DNA from: PVC group bacterium
Lineage (GTDB): Bacteria > Verrucomicrobiota > Kiritimatiellia > SS1-B-03-39 > UBA6053
Assembly (NCBI GenBank): GCA_003565035.1
Contig: PXDP01000055.1
Span: 1 to 12,172 of the forward strand
Reading direction: 5' to 3'
DNA: 12,172 bases
Within the stretch, counting starts at the first letter, position 1. Each line of letters starts with the position of its first letter. Under the pieces are notes generated by a model. The model had not been told where the DNA came from. It ran no database searches and worked only from the letters and a program-made list of their open reading frames with translations. This document shows positions 6,729 through 12,172 of this stretch, piece by piece. The position numbers were made by a program, and so were the translations under genes.

Positions 6729-8639
6729 TCAGAAGCGATTTTCCTCTCGCATCTCCTCCATCACCCGTGTGTCTGCGATCCGAATGGAGCGGTTTATAGG
6801 CACCTCAACCCTCAGGAAGCGATTGCCATCAATGATCTTAGGCTCAAATTCCAGAGGCTCAGTCCCTCTTTCCACTCTGATCGCCTGCCATTCCTCCGGA
6901 ACCCACAGCAAAACAATGGAGGTTCCTGTATCTCTGCGGTTCCGGGTGCGGATCTCAAAGCGGTACCCTCCCCGCCTGACATGAAGGATGCTGACAGCCC
7001 CCTTATTTTCCTCCTGCTGAATCAGTGGAAATTCGCTCGGCATATTCTGTGGCCGGGTGGAGGTGAACCTCCGGTTGAATGGCGATGCGGGCAATCCGTC
7101 CGAATTAAAAAGGGTTTCGTGGGGATTCGGGGACATTCCGTAAGAAACCCGGTCGAGCGCGTGTCCATTCGGATGTCGAACCCGCAGGGTGCGGTTGTCC
7201 ATCTGCTCCACTTCCCCCCAGGCCGGCTCTCCGCCGCCAAACACAAAGAATCCGCTGATTGCGTTCAGGCTCGGGCGATAGTGTAATCCGTTCCCTACTA
7301 AATCAAACGTCAGGACGGCTTCATTACCCTGCAACTCGCCCGAGGCCAGTCTGGGCCCGGAGGGGAGGCCGGCATCCAGACCGTATGCAAGTCGCAAGGC
7401 GGAAAGTGCATACCGTCGGCCGCCCTCCGCTTTCATGTCAAAGTGCGTGTCATGGTTTCCAAGATCATAGATTTCCACAAAATCAACCCGGGGATCTTCT
7501 CCGAACAGATTCAAGGCATGACGGTGAGACATACTGGTACCGGAACGGTAAAACCCGGAGGTCCCGGGATTCAGCGGCGGCTGTGACCGGGTGTGACGGC
7601 TCAGCGTCCCCCAAATCACATACAAGTCCTGATCGAACTGACGGCGCCACTGCTGAAACTTTGCAACATGACGCTCGGCAAACGGCCCCCGGGGGCCGGC
7701 CTCTCCCTGATGCCATATCAACCCGCGCATCGCGTAGGTTTGCAGAGGGTAAATCCGGGTGTTGTACAGCACGGTTGGAAACTGCGCCAGCTCCAGCCTG
7801 CGGCGGCCGGGCCAATTTCCGGACGGATTCCGTGCCCACTCGGCCTCCTGCTCTTTGAATGCCTCAAAAGACGCAAAATCTCCTCTTGAGGCCAACCCCT
7901 CCTGACGTTCCTGCAGAAATTCCTCATAAAAATTTTCAAACCGTGAGTTCGAAGCCGGAAAAGACTCCACCGTTTCCCGGGCCATCCATGCCACCTGATT
8001 GGTGCCACTAACCGCCACATGCAGAATCCCCACCGGGACCCGAAGCTGGTCGCGGAGGATTCGGGCAAAGTAAAGGGGCATATTCGTGCTGTTCCCCAAC
8101 TGGGTGCGGGTACTCCATGCGGCGCTGGATTCCGGCAATTCCGGAAGATCAGAAAGCGGTTCCAACGAAACGCCGACTCCAAAGCGCCGCACCCGGATCT
8201 CAGGCAGATCCGCATCGTCCGGGGACTGGTAAAACGGATAAATTCCCACATCCCGGTCCGGCCCCGAATGATTCATGTTCGACTGACCCGCGGCCAGCCA
8301 GACCTCCCCCACCAGCACATCGTTAAGAACCTCCCGGTCATTCCCGCTGGTGATCGTCATTTCACGGCCCTCGTGCGAAGCCGGCATGGGATCCAGGACC
8401 ACCCGCCATTCGCCTTCCGCATTGCATACGGCTGATTTACGCTGTCCTGCAAATGCCACCGTCACCTCCGCGCCCGGCGTTCCCCGGCCCCAGACCGGCA
8501 CCGGCTTTTCGCGCTGCAAAACCGCCAGATCCCCGAACACGCTTGCCAATTGCAATTCAGCGTGCGCCGGAAGCAAAAAACAGCTCAGACACAACAGCAT
8601 CGGGGCGACACCCTTCAAAAAACTCACAAATCGTTTCAT
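6729..8639 (-). CDS. Secreted sialate O-acetylesterase-like SGNH hydrolase
   Basis: A 636-residue protein with a signal peptide (MKRFVSFLKGVAPMLLCLSC through PAHA27). A GGAG at 8648-8651 lies 8 nt before the ATG. Residues 28-110 form the N-terminal beta-domain usual in this family (LASVFGDLAVLQREKPVPVWG, then GAEVTVAFAGQ). The SGNH/GDSL esterase follows: nucleophile Ser120 in GEVWLAAGQSNM, Gly/Asn block AVSGTNQVAWMA (209-220), LIWHQGEAGPRG (307-318) and the catalytic pair Asp397/His399 in YDLGNHDTHFDMKAEG. This pattern identifies the sialate O-acetylesterase family. In polysaccharide-degrading bacteria such proteins often remove acetyl groups from other glycans, so sialic acid need not be the substrate. 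The C-terminal region, about 425-636, appears to be an extra beta-rich part. It lies 47 bp downstream of the GH78 gene on the same strand, so the two are probably co-transcribed. Confidence 0.9.
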   Translation of the reverse strand: MKRFVSFLKGVAPMLLCLSCFLLPAHAELQLASVFGDLAVLQREKPVPVWGRGTPGAEVTVAFAGQRKSAVCNAEGEWRVVLDPMPASHEGREMTITSGNDREVLNDVLVGEVWLAAGQSNMNHSGPDRDVGIYPFYQSPDDADLPEIRVRRFGVGVSLEPLSDLPELPESSAAWSTRTQLGNSTNMPLYFARILRDQLRVPVGILHVAVSGTNQVAWMARETVESFPASNSRFENFYEEFLQERQEGLASRGDFASFEAFKEQEAEWARNPSGNWPGRRRLELAQFPTVLYNTRIYPLQTYAMRGLIWHQGEAGPRGPFAERHVAKFQQWRRQFDQDLYVIWGTLSRHTRSQPPLNPGTSGFYRSGTSMSHRHALNLFGEDPRVDFVEIYDLGNHDTHFDMKAEGGRRYALSALRLAYGLDAGLPSGPRLASGELQGNEAVLTFDLVGNGLHYRPSLNAISGFFVFGGGEPAWGEVEQMDNRTLRVRHPNGHALDRVSYGMSPNPHETLFNSDGLPASPFNRRFTSTRPQNMPSEFPLIQQEENKGAVSILHVRRGGYRFEIRTRNRRDTGTSIVLLWVPEEWQAIRVERGTEPLEFEPKIIDGNRFLRVEVPINRSIRIADTRVMEEMREENRF

Positions 8640-8686
8640 TCGTTCATCTCCATCTTCATCGGTTGAGTAACCTAGTTATCATACAT

Positions 8687-10393
8687 TCAGAGGGGGGTTC
8701 CATTCACAACTATCGTATCCCGGAACCCGGGAAGCGGGTCGAGCACGACCTCCGCTTCCAGATGCTCCGGAAGGTCAACCCGCAGTGTGCGCTGGTCACC
8801 CTCCCTGTTATATTCCACGAAAACAGGCCCGCGCGGGGTGGGAACTTTGCCTTTAAAATCCTGAAGGGAGCCGGGGCGGGGATGGACGCGCATACGGGCA
8901 AACCCGGGCTCCAGAGGCTGCACCCCGAGCACAAAGCGGGTGAGAATATTTGCCGGCGCGGTACCCCAGGCGTGATTCCAGTCCAAATTGTTTTTATATT
9001 TCAAATCCCAGGCCTCCCAGGCCATGGTGGATCCGGCCTGTATCATATTCCACCAGCTCCGGTCATGGGTGGCGGACATCAGACCCAGCGCATAGTCCTC
9101 CTCCCCGTTCCGCATCATGGCCTCCAATAGAAACTGGGCGCCATATACGCTGCAGGCCATCCCGCGGGATTTGACAAAATCAACCACACTTGCCTTCCGT
9201 TCATCCGGAACCAAACCAAAGGCCAGCATGAACATGTTGCTGTGCAGGGACGCGTGGGAGGAGCCTTCTCCGTCCAGATAGACACCGCGGTCCGGATCGA
9301 ACAGAATCGCATTGAGTGAGTTCTTCACCTTTTCGGCGCGCGCCGCCAACCCTTCCGCATCCCGTGTTTTTCCCAGGACACGGGCAATGCGGGACATCAG
9401 AATCAAAGCATGGGCATGGTAGGCATTGACCACCGTGTTGACCGGCATCATCTCGTGGTTATCGCGTTCGCCGGTCCCCCCCTCGGTGAACGAACCCGGA
9501 GGCCAGTCCACCAAATCGCGCAACCCGTGTCCGAAAATATACCGTTCCCCGTAGAGGTTCAGTGATTCCTCGAATTCACGTGTGAGGGCGGTAGAGTGAG
9601 TGCTGATCAGGCCGTCATCCCGCGCCAGTCCAATCAACGTTTTGGCTTTGAGAATCTCGTAAAATCGTTCTGCGGACCCGGTTTCACCCGTGTAGAGCAG
9701 ATCCATCCAGGCCATCATCACCGAACACATCTGCCACTCCGTGGGCCAGGTGGGGTAATGAAGCAGATATTCATGCGTGTGCCGCGCGATTTGATACCCG
9801 CCCTCCACCGCATAATGGGAGAGCTGGTTAATGCAGGCATCCCCCTCATAGGGAATACGCTCCCGGTCGCCGTCCACATAAATCCCGCAAAAGGTGGTCG
9901 CCTGAATCGTATGCTTGCAGAGTGTCCAAACCTCGTCCAGGACCGGATTCGAGGAGCTGAACGCGGAGGCCTCTTCATCAAAAGCCACCTGAACGCGCAT
10001 TTGCCGGATCCCGCCGGGATCGACTTCGGCAGCGTGTTCAAGTTCGGCATAACGGAATGGGTACACCTCACCAATTTCCGGGGGCATCAGAATCGCCCCC
10101 GGTCCCGTATTGCGCTCATCAGGCGGAATAGCCAGGCGCGCTTCAAGGCCTGAATGTTCAATACGAAGATAGCGGATACTTCCACCGGGAGTTCGGTCCA
10201 GCCGCCCGGATGCGTCCAATTTTTCTCCCAGATGAATAATCCAATTCCCTTCCCGGGGCGGCAGGAGGAGAGTACCGAAAGCCGCATTGCCAAAATCCAG
10301 AAAAAGGGTTCCATCCTTCAACCGGGACACCTCATGGGCGGGCCGGTCTGTGCATTTTAATGGACATTGGAACTCTTCAGGAGTAAGACGCAT
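8687..10393 (-). CDS. GH78-type alpha-L-rhamnosidase (six-hairpin glycosidase), apparently cytoplasmic
   Basis: A 568-residue protein of the bacterial alpha-L-rhamnosidase family. An N-terminal beta-sandwich (about 1-140) precedes an (alpha/alpha)6 catalytic barrel (about 145-490) and a short C-terminal beta-domain (LEPGFARMRVHPRPG onward). The key motif FCGIYVDGDRERIPYEGDA (168-186) carries the likely general acid Glu178 and Asp185; the likely general base is Glu460 in STMAWEAWDLK. These assignments follow analogy with studied GH78 enzymes. The protein is short for GH78, lacking the extra N-terminal domains of many members, and has no signal peptide; an in-frame TAA three codons upstream of the ATG excludes a hidden N-terminal extension. 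No Shine-Dalgarno is visible. Removal of terminal rhamnose from imported oligosaccharides in the cytoplasm is the simplest reading. It is the first gene of the minus-strand series and is divergent from the sulfatase. Confidence 0.88.
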   Translation of the reverse strand: MRLTPEEFQCPLKCTDRPAHEVSRLKDGTLFLDFGNAAFGTLLLPPREGNWIIHLGEKLDASGRLDRTPGGSIRYLRIEHSGLEARLAIPPDERNTGPGAILMPPEIGEVYPFRYAELEHAAEVDPGGIRQMRVQVAFDEEASAFSSSNPVLDEVWTLCKHTIQATTFCGIYVDGDRERIPYEGDACINQLSHYAVEGGYQIARHTHEYLLHYPTWPTEWQMCSVMMAWMDLLYTGETGSAERFYEILKAKTLIGLARDDGLISTHSTALTREFEESLNLYGERYIFGHGLRDLVDWPPGSFTEGGTGERDNHEMMPVNTVVNAYHAHALILMSRIARVLGKTRDAEGLAARAEKVKNSLNAILFDPDRGVYLDGEGSSHASLHSNMFMLAFGLVPDERKASVVDFVKSRGMACSVYGAQFLLEAMMRNGEEDYALGLMSATHDRSWWNMIQAGSTMAWEAWDLKYKNNLDWNHAWGTAPANILTRFVLGVQPLEPGFARMRVHPRPGSLQDFKGKVPTPRGPVFVEYNREGDQRTLRVDLPEHLEAEVVLDPLPGFRDTIVVNGTPL

Positions 10394-10558
10394 GAGGGAT
10401 TACGAATGTGATTAAACATTTGACTAAATCAATAACTTTGTAAATTGCAAACATCAAAGCCGTGATTTCGGAAGATCGGCAGGTAGCCCGGATGTTTCAA
10501 AGAAATACCACTGGACGGAACGTAGAACCGTCAGAGAGAATTCAGGCAGGATCAATAT
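10394..10558. promoter_or_regulatory. Divergent control region between rhamnosidase and sulfatase genes
   Basis: The non-coding stretch between two divergently read genes must hold promoters for both. Its left part (10400-10455) is AT-rich. On the plus strand TTGACT (10420-10425) is a fair -35 match, but the best -10 candidate, TAAATT at 10441-10446, sits at a short 15-bp spacing, so this is weak. TTGACTAAATCAA at 10420-10432 is a small symmetric site, and GACGG/CCGTC near 10514-10532 forms a small hairpin. A binding site for one shared regulator would fit here, but none can be named. Confidence 0.35.
10548..10551 (+). promoter_or_regulatory. Ribosome binding site of the sulfatase remnant
   Basis: AGGA lies 7 nt before the ATG at 10559. 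It is the only well-spaced ribosome site in this leader, suggesting that translation enters at the remnant and then reaches the intact sulfatase gene by coupling. Confidence 0.45.
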
Positions 10559-10696
10559 ATGCAAAAACCATTCAACATTTTCCTTTCCGACCACGGGCGG
10601 GGACTCCCCCGTGAAAAACGCTGGTGCTATGATGCGGGGAACCTCTCTTCCGCCTCTGACGCTGCGGGAAGCCCTTTCCGGCGGCGGAAAGGATGA
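10559..10696 (+). pseudogene. Internally deleted sulfatase remnant (45 codons)
   Basis: A short frame with a good ribosome site encodes a 45-residue peptide. Residues 8-27 (FLSDHGRGLPREKRWCYDAG) match the metal-binding segment found in the middle of one group of type I sulfatases, where it normally follows several hundred residues of other sequence. Here it sits right behind a start that itself resembles a sulfatase N-terminus (MQKPFNIFLSD, compare the family's KPNI...SDD). The simplest explanation is deletion between the two similar FLSD-type segments, removing the catalytic cysteine region. A second loss probably removed the C-terminal half, since only an unrelated-looking tail (NLSSASDAAG...RRRKG) remains. 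The stop overlaps the next gene's ATG as ATGA, a typical operon junction, so this was likely a paralogous sulfatase gene in the same operon. It cannot be an active enzyme. It might still be translated and serve as a coupling leader. Confidence 0.65.
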
Positions 10697-12135
10697 ATGA
10701 ACCCCCAGAATGCCATCAACCCGAAAGGAACAGACCCTTGCAGTTAAAACCGAACATCCTCGTCTTTTTCACGGACCAGCAACGCTGGGACACCCTCGGC
10801 CTGAACGGCTATCCGGTCGGACTGACCCCGAATTTCGACCGGCTCGCGCGCCAGGGGACCTTTTTCAAACACGCGGTGAGTCCCCAACCGGTCTGCGGCC
10901 CCTGCCGGAGCTGTCTGCAAACCGGCCGGTATGCCAGTTCAACCGGAAACTGGTGCAACAGCGCGGGCCTGAGCACCGACGTGCCCGGGTTGGCGGAACG
11001 ATTTAACGCAAACGGCTACCGCACCTCTTATTTTGGAAAATGGCATTTGTCAGAAGGAACCGGTCCGGGACCGGTTCCGGAACAGAACCGCGGCGGGTAC
11101 CAGGACTGGCTGGCGGCAAACGCGGTGGAGGGCGTGAGCGGCCCCTATTCCTGCGTGCTGTACAATGAAAAAAACGAGGAGGTGAAACTCCCCGGATACC
11201 GGGTGGACGCCCAGACCGACGCCATGATCCGCTATTTGAGGGAACGCGCGGAGGAGCCGGCAGAACAGTCACGCCCCTTCCTCTGTTTCCATTCCTACCT
11301 CGAGCCGCACCATCAAAACTCCCATGACAACTATCCCGCGCCCGAGGGCATGGAGGACCTGTACAGAGACGCCCCCCTGCCCCCGGATCTGCAAAAACTT
11401 GGGGGAACCGCCGCGGAGCACTGGACCGGGTACTGCGGCATGATCAAGCGGCTGGATGAAGCCCTGGGCCGAACCATGGACGCGCTGATTTCCACGGGAC
11501 TGGTGGAGAACACCGTGGTGGTCTTCCTCAGCGATCACGGTTGCCATTTTAAAACCCGGAATGCGGAATACAAACGCAGCCCGCACGAAAGTTCCGTGCG
11601 GGTACCCTTCGCGTTCTGGGGCGGCCCCTGGCAGGGCGGCGGCGAACGCCACGAGGCCGCCCGCCTGCTGGATTTCATGCCCAGCCTCCTGGAGACCGCC
11701 GGGATCATGATCCCGGAGGGGCTGCACGGAAGGTCCCTGTTGCCACTGACCCGGAATGAAACCGAAGGCTGGCCAGACGCCACGTTGATTGAATTCGGAG
11801 ACAACACCATGAGTCCCGGGCGCGCCATCCGCACCCGTCGTTGGAAATACGCGGTCACCGCTCCGGAGGAATTCCTGAACCGGGGACGGGCGGAGACCTA
11901 CCGTGAAACCTTTCTCTACGATCTGCGCAGCGATCCCTATGAATTGAAAAATTTAATCGGAAGCGAAGCGCATCTCCCGGTGAAGCACGAGCTGAAAGAA
12001 AAGCTTCTGGAACTCATGCGGGCGGGAGGAGAGGACGCATGCGTGATTGAGGATGCTCCGCTTGCGAATGTAGGTCGATGCCGCGTTGAATACCCCTCCG
12101 GACTGGCATCCCCCATACCCACCCCATCCGTTTGA
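10693..12135 (+). CDS. Type I (formylglycine) sulfatase
   Basis: A 480-residue sulfatase of the alkaline-phosphatase-like fold, type I. N-terminal metal motif: KPNILVFFTDQQRWDTLG (Asp28, Gln29). Maturation motif: Cys68-Gly-Pro-Cys-Arg72, which fits CxPxR, so Cys68 would become formylglycine; the usual Ser of CxPSR is Cys71 and another Cys follows at 74. Further sites are FGKWHLS (Lys116, His118), FLEPHH-like SYLEPHH (about 201-207), the second metal motif VVFLSDHG (Asp281, His282) and the C-terminal LYDLRSDPYELKNL. No signal peptide is present, so it is probably cytoplasmic. The ATG at 10693 overlaps the remnant's stop (ATGA). A TTG at 10738 with AAAGGA 8 nt upstream is a serious alternative, giving 465 residues and a family-typical N-terminus (M)QLKPNILVFF. 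The substrate is unknown; the rhamnosidase neighbour suggests a sulfated rhamnose-containing glycan, inferred from context only. Confidence 0.93.
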   Translation: MNEPPECHQPERNRPLQLKPNILVFFTDQQRWDTLGLNGYPVGLTPNFDRLARQGTFFKHAVSPQPVCGPCRSCLQTGRYASSTGNWCNSAGLSTDVPGLAERFNANGYRTSYFGKWHLSEGTGPGPVPEQNRGGYQDWLAANAVEGVSGPYSCVLYNEKNEEVKLPGYRVDAQTDAMIRYLRERAEEPAEQSRPFLCFHSYLEPHHQNSHDNYPAPEGMEDLYRDAPLPPDLQKLGGTAAEHWTGYCGMIKRLDEALGRTMDALISTGLVENTVVVFLSDHGCHFKTRNAEYKRSPHESSVRVPFAFWGGPWQGGGERHEAARLLDFMPSLLETAGIMIPEGLHGRSLLPLTRNETEGWPDATLIEFGDNTMSPGRAIRTRRWKYAVTAPEEFLNRGRAETYRETFLYDLRSDPYELKNLIGSEAHLPVKHELKEKLLELMRAGGEDACVIEDAPLANVGRCRVEYPSGLASPIPTPSV

Positions 12136-12154
12136 AAGGTTAAATCAAATACAA

Positions 12155-12172
12155 ATGACCACCCGCACCCGC
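12155..12172 (+). CDS. Possible start of a further gene (cut by right edge)
   Basis: An ATG at 12155 opens six codons (MTTRTR) before the window ends, 19 nt after the sulfatase stop and on the same strand. The nearest purine-rich motif (GAAAGG, 12134-12139) is rather far for a ribosome site. Too short to identify. Confidence 0.2.

Noticed and set aside
10591..10613. CACGGG/CCCGTG hairpin as an attenuator
   Set aside because: The bases are explained by the codons of the conserved DHGRGLPRE motif in the sulfatase remnant, so the symmetry is probably incidental.
1..12172. CRISPR arrays, tRNA or rRNA genes, SusC/SusD-type importers
   Set aside because: I looked for regularly spaced repeats, RNA gene signatures and TonB-linked importer sequences and saw none.

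Overview
The window looks like a chromosomal segment of a polysaccharide-degrading bacterium, most probably of the Verrucomicrobiota/Kiritimatiellota side of the PVC group. This is inferred from gene content: an autotransporter-type beta-strand-repeat protein, a type I sulfatase, a GH78-type rhamnosidase, a sialate O-acetylesterase-like protein, a parallel beta-helix protein and a DUF4338+IS66 insertion element in GC-rich DNA. No rRNA, tRNA or marker gene is present, so the placement is tentative.

Layout. (1) 1-802, minus strand: the 5' part of a secreted autotransporter-associated beta-strand-repeat protein that runs off the left edge; its AT-rich upstream region is 803-968. (2) 969-3571: a complete insertion element of about 2.6 kb with 13-bp perfect terminal inverted repeats. 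It carries two plus-strand genes joined by an ATGA overlap, a DUF4338/DruA-like protein and a full-length IS66-family DDE transposase. No target-site duplication is visible. (3) 3608-10393, minus strand: four genes read GH78 rhamnosidase -> sialate O-acetylesterase-like protein -> beta-helix protein -> CE1-type esterase. The first two are closely spaced; the last two are separated by a long imperfect palindrome (4531-4603). (4) 10394-12135: a divergent intergenic region, then a 45-codon internally deleted sulfatase remnant whose stop overlaps the ATG of an intact sulfatase gene.

How the genes work together (inference). Rhamnosidase, two esterases, a beta-helix protein that may be a lyase or carbohydrate binder, and a sulfatase together suggest breakdown of an acetylated and/or sulfated rhamnose-containing polysaccharide. 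The beta-helix protein, the CE1-type esterase and the sialate-esterase-like protein have clear signal peptides. The GH78 enzyme and the sulfatase do not, which suggests trimming outside the cytoplasm followed by exo-acting steps inside.

Most interesting points: the DruA-like gene carried as a translationally coupled partner of an IS66 transposase; the organised element ends (subterminal repeats, and a different palindrome abutting each terminal repeat); the sulfatase remnant, explainable by deletion between two similar motifs; and the cysteine-rich CxPCRxC version of the sulfatase maturation motif.
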